Shown in pieces: positions 1-8,277 of a stretch of 64,000 nucleotides of DNA. Made by a program: the position numbers and the translations under genes. Source of the stretch: Blastomonas fulva (GTDB lineage Bacteria > Pseudomonadota > Alphaproteobacteria > Sphingomonadales > Sphingomonadaceae); contig NZ_CP020083.1 in assembly GCF_003431825.1 (NCBI RefSeq), positions 1,054,001 through 1,118,000 on the forward strand, written 5' to 3'. Each line of letters begins with the position of its first letter. Within the stretch, counting starts at the first letter, position 1. The notes below the pieces were generated by a model, which did no database searches, had not been told where the DNA came from, and saw only the letters and a program-made list of their open reading frames with translations.

Positions 1-1130
1 CCCTGGTCATGCAGATCGTGACCGGCATCATCATGGCGATGCACTATGCGCCCAACGCATTGGTCGCCTTTGATTCCACGGAACACATCATGCGCAATGT
101 CAACTGGGGCTGGATGCTGCGCTACGCGCACGCCAACGGCGCCAGCTTCTTCTTCATTGTTGTGTACATCCACATCTTCCGCGGGCTGTATTTCAGCTCG
201 TACAAGGCCCCGCGCGAAATGATCTGGCTGCTCGGCCTGGTCATCTTCCTGCTGATGATGGCGACCGCCTTCATGGGCTATGTGCTTCCCTGGGGCCAGA
301 TGAGCTTCTGGGGTGCCAAGGTGATCACCGGCCTGTTCGGCGCGATCCCGCTGGTCGGCGAGCCGATCCAGACCTGGCTGCTGGGCGGATTTGCGCCCGA
401 CAACGCCGCGCTGAACCGCTTCTTCTCGCTGCACTATCTGCTGCCGTTCGTGATTGCCGGTGTCGTTATCCTGCACATCTGGGCGCTGCACATTCCGGGT
501 TCGTCGAACCCCACCGGTGTGGAAGTGAAGTCGGAATCGGACACCGTTCCGTTCCACCCCTATTACACCGCCAAGGACGGCTTCGGCCTCGGTGTGTTCC
601 TGATCCTGTTCTGCTCGGTGCTGTTCTTTGCGCCGAACTTCCTGGGCCATGCGGACAACTATATCCCCGCCAACCCGCTCTCGACGCCCGCCCACATCGT
701 TCCCGAATGGTATTTCTGGCCGTTCTACGCGATCCTGCGCGCCTTCACCTTCGACTTCTTCATCGTGCCGGCCAAGCTGCTCGGCGTGCTGGCGATGTTC
801 GCCTCGATCCTGCTGCTGTTCTTCCTGCCCTGGCTGGACCGTTCGCCGGTGCGTTCGGGCAACTATCGTCCGCTGTTCAAGATCTTCTTCGTGATCCTGG
901 TGCTGGACGTGCTGCTGCTGGGTTATCTGGGTGGCGCGCCGGCTGAAGAGCCGTTCGTGATGCTCAGCCAGCTGGCTTCGGCTTATTACTTCGCGCACTT
1001 CCTGATCATCCTGCCGATCATCGCGAAGATCGAAAAGCCCAAGCCCCTGCCCTTCTCGATCACGGAAAGCGTGCTCGGCCGGGACAGCATCGGCACCGCT
1101 GGCGGCCCCGCGCTGCAGCCCGCCGAATAA
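1..1130 (+). CDS. petB: Cytochrome b of the bc1 complex (5' end outside window)
   Basis: Membrane subunit of ubiquinol:cytochrome c reductase, carrying hemes bL and bH and both quinone sites. The frame is open from the first bases (LVMQIVTG...), so the true start lies before the window and the ATG at position 9 is internal. Several hydrophobic helices are visible. The first histidine pair is in the segment HANGASFF...YIHIFRG and the second in HYLLPFV...LHIWALH, fitting the bis-histidine heme ligands of the family. The quinol-oxidation motif PEWY is present in [18 protein letters not shown]. Cytochrome c1 follows 30 bp downstream, the usual petABC order, so the Rieske gene should be just upstream. 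Identification is secure; only the N-terminus is missing. Confidence 0.97.
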   Translation, partial: LVMQIVTGIIMAMHYAPNALVAFDSTEHIMRNVNWGWMLRYAHANGASFFFIVVYIHIFRGLYFSSYKAPREMIWLLGLVIFLLMMATAFMGYVLPWGQMSFWGAKVITGLFGAIPLVGEPIQTWLLGGFAPDNAALNRFFSLHYLLPFVIAGVVILHIWALHIPGSSNPTGVEVKSESDTVPFHPYYTAKDGFGLGVFLILFCSVLFFAPNFLGHADNYIPANPLSTPAHIVPEWYFWPFYAILRAFTFDFFIVPAKLLGVLAMFASILLLFFLPWLDRSPVRSGNYRPLFKIFFVILVLDVLLLGYLGGAPAEEPFVMLSQLASAYYFAHFLIILPIIAKIEKPKPLPFSITESVLGRDSIGTAGGPALQPAE

Positions 1131-1160
1131 CGCCAGACGCTAAAAGGAAAGTCATTCGAC

Positions 1161-2003
1161 ATGATTCGCATTGGTGCATTTTTGGTGGGGTTGTTCTTCA
1201 GCGGCTGGCTGCTGGTCTCGTTCGGTGTGGGAGCGGTCGCCTATATCAGCGAGCCGCCGCAGGAAACCGCAGAGCATGCCTTCCACGAACACCCCAAGAA
1301 GCTGTCGCTGAGCAGCGACGGCCCGATGGGCAAGTTCGACCGCCAGCAGCTGCAGCGCGGTTTCCAGGTCTACAAGGAAGTCTGCTCAGCCTGCCATTCG
1401 ATGCGGCTGGTTGCCTTCCGCAACCTGGGCGAGCTTGGCTATAACGAAGACGAAGTGAAGGCGATCGCCGCGAACTGGCCCGCCCAGACCCCGTCGATCG
1501 ATCCGGCCACCGGTGAAGCCACGACGCGCAAGCCGCTTCCGGCCGACTTCATCCCTTCGCCGCATGCCAACGAAACCGCTGCCCGCGCAGCCAACAACAA
1601 CGCCCTGCCGCCTGATCTTTCGCTGATCACCAAGGCGCGTCATGGCGGAGCAGCCTATATCTACTCGCTGCTCACCGGCTATCAGGAACCGCCGGCGGAA
1701 CTCGCCAAGCGCTTCCCCGATGCCATGCCGGGACCGGGCCTGAACTATAACCCCTACTTCGCGAACCTGAACATCGCGATGGCCAACCCGCTGGGCAGCG
1801 ATGGTATCGTCACCTATTCGGACGGCACCAACGCGACCCGTGAGCAGATGGCCAAGGACGTGGCAGCGTTCCTGGTTTGGACCGCAGAGCCCACGCTGGA
1901 AAAGCGCCACCAGACCGGCTGGGCCGTGCTGATCTTCCTGATCATCGCGACGGGCCTGGGCTATATGGCCTATCGCAACGTGTGGGCGGGCGTGAAACAC
2001 TAA
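1161..2003 (+). CDS. petC: Cytochrome c1
   Basis: Heme c subunit of the bc1 complex that passes electrons to soluble or membrane cytochrome c on the periplasmic side. The 280-residue product has an N-terminal membrane or signal segment (IGAFLVGLFFSGWLLVSFGVGAVAYI). It has one CxxCH heme motif (CSACH, about residue 75) and a likely methionine ligand region IAMANPLGSDGIVTYSDGT near residue 215. A C-terminal anchor helix (GWAVLIFLIIATGLGYMAY) is followed by a basic tail. Gene order directly after cytochrome b and a strong hairpin 30 bp past the stop mark it as the last gene of the fbc/pet operon. AAAGGAAAG lies upstream of the ATG as ribosome binding site. Confidence 0.97.
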   Translation: MIRIGAFLVGLFFSGWLLVSFGVGAVAYISEPPQETAEHAFHEHPKKLSLSSDGPMGKFDRQQLQRGFQVYKEVCSACHSMRLVAFRNLGELGYNEDEVKAIAANWPAQTPSIDPATGEATTRKPLPADFIPSPHANETAARAANNNALPPDLSLITKARHGGAAYIYSLLTGYQEPPAELAKRFPDAMPGPGLNYNPYFANLNIAMANPLGSDGIVTYSDGTNATREQMAKDVAAFLVWTAEPTLEKRHQTGWAVLIFLIIATGLGYMAYRNVWAGVKH

Positions 2004-2032
2004 GCTTCGCATCGCTCCACCGCAGACAACCG

Positions 2033-2066
2033 ATCCGGCCCGGAAGTGCAGACTTCCGGGCCGGAT
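2033..2066 (+). terminator. Hairpin terminator after the bc1 operon
   Basis: A perfect 15-bp GC-rich inverted repeat (left arm 2033-2047, loop GCAG, right arm 2052-2066) lies 30 bp after the petC stop. It is followed only by a short T-rich stretch, so it may be a terminator or an mRNA-stabilising 3' end. The rest of the gap to 2311 shows no supported gene. Confidence 0.75.
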
Positions 2067-2311
2067 TGCATTTGGGGGGTGCGAGCGGGCGCTCTGCGGT
2101 GCGCTGCGGGCCGTGATGCCTGGCAAGAGCGGGTAGAGAGGTGATGCTGTGCGCTGGGGCCTTGGCCTCTCTCCTCGACGCGGCGAGCGAGGGAGCCGGG
2201 CACGCAAAAAGGCTAGGAACGAAGCAGCCACATCAAGCCGGGCGCGAACAGCGCATCGGGTGGCGGATGATGTGGGACTGGGCTCGGTGGCGCCGGGACC
2301 AGGGGCCCCTC

Positions 2312-3013
2312 TCAGCTTTCGTGCAGCGCCTGCCGCAAGCGCTTGCGGATCAGCCAGTCTTCCAGGATCCGCCCGGCGACGAACAGCACCGCAAAGATCG
2401 CGGCGAAGACATAGGCTGCGGTCGGCGAATGCTTCTTGTCCTTGGCCTTGTCCTTCGCCTTGTCCTTTTCGTCCTTTTTCGGCTTTTCGGGGGCCGGTGC
2501 GCCAAGGAACTGATCGATCGGGTTCAGCGTCTGGACCTTCTTGTCCTTCGCCTCCTGCTTGGCCTTTTCGGCCTTCAGTTCGGCCTCGGTCGGGGGGCCT
2601 TCCAGCACGCCGATACCCACGATCATCTGGCCGAAGGCGATGAACAGCAAGGGCGCGAGCAAGCAAAACAGCAGCGCGCGGCTGTACAGCCGATAGCGCA
2701 GCACCGCGCCGTCCGCGCCCTGTTCGATCTGCAGCGCTCCTGCATCGAAGATCGACATCCTGTCCTGCGCGGCCTGGTCCTTCTTGGTGAACACCAGGGT
2801 CTCGCCGCTGCGCTCGCAGCTGGTGCCGGGCTGCTGCAACAGCGGATCAAGCCTCGCAAACGCCTCTTCCCCCGACTGGCCCGGCGGCAGGGGAACGCTG
2901 CCCCGGATGTTCCAGAGCCAGTCGATGAAGCGCAGGTTCATCTGAAATCCCTGCAACAAGGGTGTCTGAGGATGAGGGCTATGGTCGCCGAGCGACTGGG
3001 CCTGGTCGATCAT
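2312..3013 (-). CDS. Two-helix membrane protein with lysine-rich loop, unknown function
   Basis: No family recognised. The 233-residue reading has a soluble N-terminal part, a hydrophobic helix around residues 113-132 (LLFCLLAPLLFIAFGQMIVGIG), then a strongly charged Lys/Glu/Asp-rich stretch (KAEKAKQEAKDKK, KPKKDEKDKAKDKAKDKK) and a second helix near the C-terminus (AAYVFAAIFAVLFVAGRIL). Both helices could anchor a basic loop at the membrane surface. The first ATG overlaps the stop of the sterol-desaturase-family gene (ATGA-type overlap), which favours translational coupling. A start at Met25 (MNLRFIDWLW) is equally reasonable on sequence. It is cotranscribed with that enzyme and may assist it, but this is inference only. 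Confidence 0.75.
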   Translation of the reverse strand: MIDQAQSLGDHSPHPQTPLLQGFQMNLRFIDWLWNIRGSVPLPPGQSGEEAFARLDPLLQQPGTSCERSGETLVFTKKDQAAQDRMSIFDAGALQIEQGADGAVLRYRLYSRALLFCLLAPLLFIAFGQMIVGIGVLEGPPTEAELKAEKAKQEAKDKKVQTLNPIDQFLGAPAPEKPKKDEKDKAKDKAKDKKHSPTAAYVFAAIFAVLFVAGRILEDWLIRKRLRQALHES

Positions 3014-4023
3014 TCAGCCGCAATCGCATTGCTGTCGGCAAAGGGCGCGTCCGGCGTGGCCTCGCGCTTGCCGAAGCGCTGCTTGGTCGTCTTCCAGCCT
3101 TCGGTGAAGGGGAACAGCATCTGTTCGCGGATCGACATGCGGCGGCCGCCTTCCATGCCCAGCAGTTCGGCCTCGCCGTCGACACAGGTACCGAAAATCC
3201 TGTCGATGAAGATGAAGTTGCTGGCATAGTTGCTGCGCGTCGCCTCGAAATCCTGCGAGTGGTGCAGGCTGTGATGCTCGGTGGTGTTGAACAGGAAGCG
3301 CCACCAGGCCGGCGTGTTGAACCGCACGTTGATGTGCTGATACACCCCGATCGACATGCCGATCGCGCCCGCGAGCAAGGCTGCCCGCGGCAGGAAATCG
3401 AACAGCCCGCCAATGCCAAGGCCGATCAGGAAGAGCTCCACCGGGTTGCCCACCGCGCCCTTGTTGATGTTGAGCTGGGTGATGTAGTGGTGCACCGAGT
3501 GAGTCAGCCACAGCGGGTACCAGTTGTGCATGCCGCGGTGCATCCAGTACTGGCCGAAATCGAACATGAACAGGATCAGGAACGCCTGGACCAGCAGCGG
3601 CAGGCCGGTGAACCAGCTGAATTTGCCCCAGTCATAGGTGCTCAGCAGCGATTCGATCAGCACATCGCTGCCGATGTAATTGTCGACCATGTTGAGGATG
3701 GTATAGCCCAGCCCGACATAGAACAGGTCGGTGACCAGCTCCTTCCAGGTCAGCTGCCAGCTTTCGAAGCGCGGGTTGACCCATTCGAGCACCAGCAGCA
3801 GCACGCGGAACGCGATGCCGATGCCGATCGCGGTCGAGGCCTTGGCGATCGAGTTGGGGGCGTAATACCAGAACAGCACCATCGCGAAGAGAACCGCAGG
3901 CTGGAAATAGGTGAAGACGAACTGCTTGACCGGCCCGCCCTGCACCCGCGGGATGTTTTCCCAGCCGATGGTGACCGGCGATTGCCCGCCGATGATGCGA
4001 TTGCCTACGCGAACTCCGTCCAT
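3010..4023 (-). CDS. Sterol desaturase / fatty acid hydroxylase superfamily protein (paralogue 1)
   Basis: Integral-membrane di-iron oxygenase family that hydroxylates or desaturates lipid-type substrates; the substrate cannot be read from sequence. The 337-residue protein has several hydrophobic helices and the histidine clusters expected of the family: HRGMH near residue 178, HSVHH near 190 and EHHSLHH near 268. It is clearly paralogous to the protein at 21817-22776, sharing the segments FGQYWMHR.MHN, WLTH, ITQLN..KGAVGNP.ELFLI, HHSLHHS and DRIFGT. It has its own upstream region (4024-4176) carrying a 17-bp dyad also found before the second paralogue, and a downstream coupled membrane protein. 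Confidence 0.9.
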   Translation of the reverse strand: MDGVRVGNRIIGGQSPVTIGWENIPRVQGGPVKQFVFTYFQPAVLFAMVLFWYYAPNSIAKASTAIGIGIAFRVLLLVLEWVNPRFESWQLTWKELVTDLFYVGLGYTILNMVDNYIGSDVLIESLLSTYDWGKFSWFTGLPLLVQAFLILFMFDFGQYWMHRGMHNWYPLWLTHSVHHYITQLNINKGAVGNPVELFLIGLGIGGLFDFLPRAALLAGAIGMSIGVYQHINVRFNTPAWWRFLFNTTEHHSLHHSQDFEATRSNYASNFIFIDRIFGTCVDGEAELLGMEGGRRMSIREQMLFPFTEGWKTTKQRFGKREATPDAPFADSNAIAAE

Positions 4024-4156
4024 ATGCCTGTACTCGCAGTTGCTGACCCGGTGACCTTGGATAAGCCGCAGAAAACCGGGGCATCAGGATGATGAAATTC
4101 AACTTACCGTCGTGAAAACCGCCCCATCACGCCAGATGGCAATGCGGTATAGATCC

Positions 4157-4173
4157 CATAGATCTGGTCTATG
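4157..4173. promoter_or_regulatory. LysR-type dyad CATAGA-N5-TCTATG, site 1
   Basis: Perfect 6-bp inverted arms with 5-bp spacer, ending 134 bp upstream of the sterol-desaturase start at 4023. It contains a T-N11-A core. The same 17-bp design occurs at 22852-22868 and, with one mismatch, at 23843-23859. Confidence 0.6.
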
Positions 4174-4176
4174 TCG

Positions 4177-5103
4177 TCACTCCGCACGGGCACCCACCGG
4201 CATGATGATGAAGTGGTCGTGCACCTGGCCCTGGTCGGGCACGTCGAGCCTGGCGGTGAGCCCCTGGCGCAGCTCGGCGATCGCGGCAGCGGGCAGTTCC
4301 AGCGCATGTTCGTCGGGGTGGCTTGCCACCTCGTGGGCATAATCTCGCCCCGGCGTCCGGGTCATCTCGATATGCGCGCCCAGCACCGCGCGGATCGGGT
4401 GCCGTTTGGCAAAGGCCGCCAGCCGGTCGATGCTCTTGCGGTTGTCGCCCAGGAAGTTGACCGGAATGTAGAGCCGTCCGGGATAGAGCGTGTCGCCCGA
4501 AATCAGGAGTTTAAGCTGCGGATCATAGACCATGATCGCGGCGGCCTGATGCCCGGGGGTTGCCAATATGCTGAGCGCGCGGCCACCCAGATCGAATGTC
4601 GCAACATCCCCGGGCCAGGGATCGATGCCGAAGAACGCCGCGACATCCGCCGGCTTCAACCCGACGACCACCGTGCCGGGCCGCTTTGCGAACGCGGCGT
4701 CCGCAGCGATATGGTCCCCATGGGAATGGCTGTGCGCGACGATCAGCGGGATCGCGCTGCGCTTGTGCGCGATCAGCCATTCGGCGATCAGCCGGTCGAC
4801 GGTCGGCACGATCTGCCCACCGTCCGCGCCGCTGTCGATCAGCAGCACCTTGTCGCGCCCGAACAGCAGATAGAGGAACGGCGCCTCGAAATTGCTGTGG
4901 ACCGACTGGCGGATGACGAAGGTATCCGCGTCGAGCGCCTGGACCTGGGTGGCGGGTTCCGCGCCGTTGGTGCCGTCGATCCAGCGCTCGGCAAACAGCC
5001 GGGCAGGCGCTGCGGTTTTTGCCCCGGCTGGCGGGGTGCCTGCCAGACACCCCGCCAGCAGAACCGCCGCGCCCAGCCTGATGAAAGGTTGCAGACCCGA
5101 CAC
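4177..5103 (-). CDS. Metallo-beta-lactamase-fold lipoprotein hydrolase
   Basis: Predicted periplasmic or outer-membrane-attached zinc hydrolase. The N-terminus has a hydrophobic stretch ending in LLAGC, a lipobox. The metal-binding signature is HSHSHGDH near residue 125, followed by further ligands in TPGHQ, SGDTLYPGR and GAHIEMT, so the active site looks complete. The substrate is unknown; the fold serves lactones, thioesters, phosphodiesters and beta-lactams. It starts 9 bp after the TonB-dependent receptor stop, so it is in that operon. The start appears to be GTG (5101-5103), since no in-frame ATG precedes the signal peptide, and no strong ribosome binding site is visible. Confidence 0.85.
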   Translation of the reverse strand: MSGLQPFIRLGAAVLLAGCLAGTPPAGAKTAAPARLFAERWIDGTNGAEPATQVQALDADTFVIRQSVHSNFEAPFLYLLFGRDKVLLIDSGADGGQIVPTVDRLIAEWLIAHKRSAIPLIVAHSHSHGDHIAADAAFAKRPGTVVVGLKPADVAAFFGIDPWPGDVATFDLGGRALSILATPGHQAAAIMVYDPQLKLLISGDTLYPGRLYIPVNFLGDNRKSIDRLAAFAKRHPIRAVLGAHIEMTRTPGRDYAHEVASHPDEHALELPAAAIAELRQGLTARLDVPDQGQVHDHFIIMPVGARAE

Positions 5104-5112
5104 CCGCGCGGC

Positions 5113-7518
5113 TCAGTACTTGAACCGCGCTTCGATGCCGAAGGTGCGGGGGTTGATGACGTTCTGCCGGAAATAGCGCAGCCGCACGCCATCGTTCAGG
5201 CCGACGCGTGACCGGTCGTTGGAAACCGAGCCGACCGCATATTTGTCGAAGATGTTGCCCGCGAACACGCCGATGCTGAACTTTTCGGTGTCATAGAACA
5301 CCGATGCACGGTGCGTGGTGAAACTGGGCAACTTGTCGCCAAAGGCACGGTCCCAGCCAATACGGGTGACGACGCTGCCGCGATAGGTTGCGGTCCAGTC
5401 GGCAACGATGCTGCCCTCACCCAGGGGTGCCGTATAGGTGGCCCCGAGACTGCCGCTGTTCCTTGCCGAGCCGGGCAGGCGGTCGCCCGCAAGCGCATCC
5501 AGCCGGATGGGACGGCTTGGATATATTCCGGCGGGACTGTTGACCGCGATGAGCGCGGGAACATCCTGTGTGAGCCTCGCATCCAGATAGGCATAGGTTC
5601 CCTGGATCGACACACGTGGAACCGGCCGCAGCTGGAACGAGGTTTCAAATCCTTCGGCCTTGCCCTTGCCGCCATTGACGGTGATCCCGACAACCCCGTT
5701 GATGGTCGCAGAACCGACCTGAATACCGTCCCAGTCGATCGTGAACGCATTGGCGTTGACCGTCAGCATTCGGTCGAAAAGCTGCGCGCGGACGCCAATT
5801 TCAATGTTCTTGGTTGTATCCGGCAGGAACTGTTCCTCCTCCGGCAGAGCGCACACCGCCTGTTGGCCTGGTACCAGTGGTCCGCAGGGTGCCACAGAGT
5901 TGGGACCGCCAACGCGATAGCCCTTGCTGTAGGTGGCGTAGAGCATGATGTCGGGCGTGAAGTTGTAGGAACTGTTGAACTTCCACACCCAGCCATTGGC
6001 CCCGGCATCCCCGCCAGCCGGCGGCAGATCGAAAGGACTGATGGGATCGCCCAGGATGGGCAGCACTGCGCGGCCCGCAATGGACGAAGTATAGTCATAG
6101 TAGCGCGCGCCTGCCGTTACCTGCCATTCAGGCGTGATCCTGAAGGTGCCCTCACCGAAGATCGCCTTTTCGGTCACTTTCGACCGGGTGAAGGCTGCAT
6201 ATTCGACCTCGTCTGGATTGGGCTGCGTTCCGAACGCTATGAAGGGGTGGTTGGGCAGGCGTTCACGACCAAAGCTGTCGAGCCTCTGTTCGTTGTAGAA
6301 ACCGCCGAGAACCCAGTTGAATGGGCCGCCATGGCGCGAGACGAAGCGGATTTCCTGGTTGAATTGCTTGCGGCGATTCTGGTTCTCATTGAAGCCCGCA
6401 AAGGCCGGGAACGATTCATAGCCATAATCGAGGTCAAGCAGCAGGTCGGTAATGTCGCTGCTCGTGTTGTTCTTGACATCGGTATAGGCGGTGGTCGCGA
6501 CCAGATCGGCAATATTGCCGAGATTGGCGTTGATCTCGACGCTGGCAAGGTGCGCCCGGCGCTTGACCGGCTCGAGAAAGCGGACCGCGCTTTGATACCG
6601 ACCGGTGCCAAACACGCCATCGCTGTTGTACTGGCCGCCATCGGTCTTGGTCTGCTGGAAGGCGTAAGTGAGGATGACCTTGAAGTCTTCGCTCGCCTGA
6701 TACAGCAACTGGTTGCGGGTGGTGATGGTCTTTTCGAAATTGACGTCGTTCTCGCGCCGCAGATTTGCCGCATAGCCTGCCGGGGTGACGAAATTGGGCC
6801 CGTTGGGCTGAGGCAGCGAAATGCCGGGACGCTGCACCAGCAGCGGATAGTCGATAAAGCCGGGGTCGAAATAATATCCCGTGGCCGACCGAAACGCGAG
6901 GTGATCCTTGATGATCGGGATGTTGATAACCGCGTCAGCCTGATAGCCCAGATCGCCGCTATGCTGCTTGGCGTAGAAGCGGCCGTGCACCTCGCCTTCG
7001 AAACGATCGAGGTTGGGCCGGTTGGGGATGTTGCGGATGGCACCTGCCAGGGTGCCGAGGCCGTACAGCGTCCCTTGCGGACCCAGCAGGACTTCCACGC
7101 GGGCAATATCGATCAGCTTGAAATCGTAATAGAGCGGGACTTCTCCCAGATAGATGCCAAGCGCGTTGTCGAAGGAATCCCCGGTCGCGCTCGAATCCGA
7201 CGCATTGAGACCGCGCAGCACGATGCTGCCGGTGGAACTGGGCCCGGTATCGACGATGGTGAGACCCGGTGTGAAATCGGAGATGTCGCGAACGTCATCG
7301 ATCCGCTGCTTTGCCAGCTCGTCCGCGCCGATCGCGCTGATGTTGATCGGCACATCCTGCAGCGAGGTCGCGCGCCGGGTTGCGGTGACGACGATGGTGT
7401 CGGCGCTGTTCGGGGCTTCGGATTCCTGCGCGGAATCCTGCGCGAACGCGGGACCGGTGCCAAAGCCCATCAGCATGGTTGCGCCAAGCAGTGTGTTGCG
7501 GAACATTTTTCGTGTCAT
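5113..7518 (-). CDS. TonB-dependent outer membrane receptor
   Basis: Outer membrane gated porin that imports a scarce or bulky ligand using TonB energy. The 801-residue product has a signal peptide (MFRNTLLGATMLMGFGTGPAFAQ), a TonB-box-like start (DTIVVTATRR) and a plug domain (DVPINISAIGADELAKQRIDDVRDISDFTPGLTI...IVLRGLNASD). The remainder is a long aromatic-rich beta-barrel ending FGIEARFKY. ATG 7516-7518 was chosen over upstream starts because AGGGGGG precedes it at 5 bp and the signal peptide begins there. The ligand is unknown. It is transcribed divergently from the guanidine operon across a 759-bp gap containing two shared operators, so it may belong to the same regulon. Confidence 0.93.
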   Translation of the reverse strand: MTRKMFRNTLLGATMLMGFGTGPAFAQDSAQESEAPNSADTIVVTATRRATSLQDVPINISAIGADELAKQRIDDVRDISDFTPGLTIVDTGPSSTGSIVLRGLNASDSSATGDSFDNALGIYLGEVPLYYDFKLIDIARVEVLLGPQGTLYGLGTLAGAIRNIPNRPNLDRFEGEVHGRFYAKQHSGDLGYQADAVINIPIIKDHLAFRSATGYYFDPGFIDYPLLVQRPGISLPQPNGPNFVTPAGYAANLRRENDVNFEKTITTRNQLLYQASEDFKVILTYAFQQTKTDGGQYNSDGVFGTGRYQSAVRFLEPVKRRAHLASVEINANLGNIADLVATTAYTDVKNNTSSDITDLLLDLDYGYESFPAFAGFNENQNRRKQFNQEIRFVSRHGGPFNWVLGGFYNEQRLDSFGRERLPNHPFIAFGTQPNPDEVEYAAFTRSKVTEKAIFGEGTFRITPEWQVTAGARYYDYTSSIAGRAVLPILGDPISPFDLPPAGGDAGANGWVWKFNSSYNFTPDIMLYATYSKGYRVGGPNSVAPCGPLVPGQQAVCALPEEEQFLPDTTKNIEIGVRAQLFDRMLTVNANAFTIDWDGIQVGSATINGVVGITVNGGKGKAEGFETSFQLRPVPRVSIQGTYAYLDARLTQDVPALIAVNSPAGIYPSRPIRLDALAGDRLPGSARNSGSLGATYTAPLGEGSIVADWTATYRGSVVTRIGWDRAFGDKLPSFTTHRASVFYDTEKFSIGVFAGNIFDKYAVGSVSNDRSRVGLNDGVRLRYFRQNVINPRTFGIEARFKY

Positions 7519-7868
7519 TCGGACCCCCCTTATCGGTGAGCCTTTCGTGTGAATGACATCCTTCCCCTCTGGCGCTCTGGCTAGGCCGGCACCTTGTCGG
7601 CCGTGTTCCGGCCCTTGTTTTTGAGACAGAAATCGCCCCGGCATTTGATTGCCGGATATCTGGCAAGGTGCCCTCCCAGGTCACCATGACCGCCTGCGAG
7701 GTTAAGGCTGCAGACCCGTGCACCCGGCTGATACCCGGCGGCGTGCATCAGCAGCACATCGCCGAAAAGAGCATCAACTGAGGCCTGGCCTTGGTCCACT
7801 CACCCTCGCTTGGAACTATCGGTTTTCTTTCACCCGCCATCGCAGAAACGATGTGCTTAACGGTATGG

Positions 7869-7896
7869 ATATTACGTAATGCGTCAAGCGTAATAT
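7869..7896. promoter_or_regulatory. NikR-geometry operator 1 (ATATTA-N16-TAATAT)
   Basis: Perfect inverted half-sites TATTAC (7870-7875) and GTAATA (7890-7895) spaced by 14 bp, extendable to ATATTA-N16-TAATAT, total 28 bp. On the minus strand a TTGACG hexamer (7882-7887) lies in the spacer and could be the -35 of the TonB receptor operon; no good -10 was found. The matching site is at 8192-8219. Confidence 0.65.
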
Positions 7897-8191
7897 TTTT
7901 GCACCTGCTCAGTATGAACGAATTTCATGCTGCAGCGCACAAAATGACGCTTTTCCAAGCCGTTGCTCTGTCTCCGCATATGTCCGGAAATGCCCGTTTG
8001 AGGCGCGGGGTGAGGGAACAAGATCGCCGCACCGAATCACTTTGGCCGATTTGCAACACCCGGCCCCCTTCGACTCGCTACGGCGGCTATCTCCCGAATT
8101 TGCCGGGAAAATGGTCTTCCGGGTGCGCTGCTGCAACAGCTCAGGCAAGCCGAGACACCGCCTCCGACGTGCAGCGCGCGCGCCATCTTCG

Positions 8192-8219
8192 GTATTACGC
8201 TTTTTTCTGCGGGTAATAT
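8192..8219. promoter_or_regulatory. NikR-geometry operator 2 (GTATTA-N16-TAATAT)
   Basis: Half-sites TATTAC (8193-8198) and GTAATA (8213-8218), again with exactly 14 bp between them. It ends 58 bp before the ATG of the ABC binding protein, and its right half supplies a TAATAT that could be a -10, so a bound repressor would block the guanidine operon. Confidence 0.7.
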
Positions 8220-8277
8220 TTTTAGATGGACAACCGCCACAACTCTGCGATGCTGCGCTGCGAAAGGGGATCGAATC

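Larger units (their letters stand above)
7519..8277. other. 759-bp divergent regulatory region, no gene supported
   Basis: Separates the TonB receptor (leftward) and the guanidine operon (rightward). It is more AT-rich in two short patches, which are the two operator-like dyads. I looked for the conserved core of the guanidine-I (ykkC) riboswitch here and did not find it. Short frames in the gap have no ribosome binding site or recognisable product. Confidence 0.7.

Noticed and set aside
5311..7539. Very long plus-strand open frame opposite the TonB receptor
   Set aside because: High-GC antisense shadow; the product is rich in Arg/Gly/Ala with no domain, whereas the minus strand has signal peptide, plug and barrel.
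7519..8277. Guanidine-I (ykkC) riboswitch before the guanidine operon
   Set aside because: This was expected from the pathway, but the conserved core bases of the ykkC aptamer were not found. Paired protein operators are present instead.
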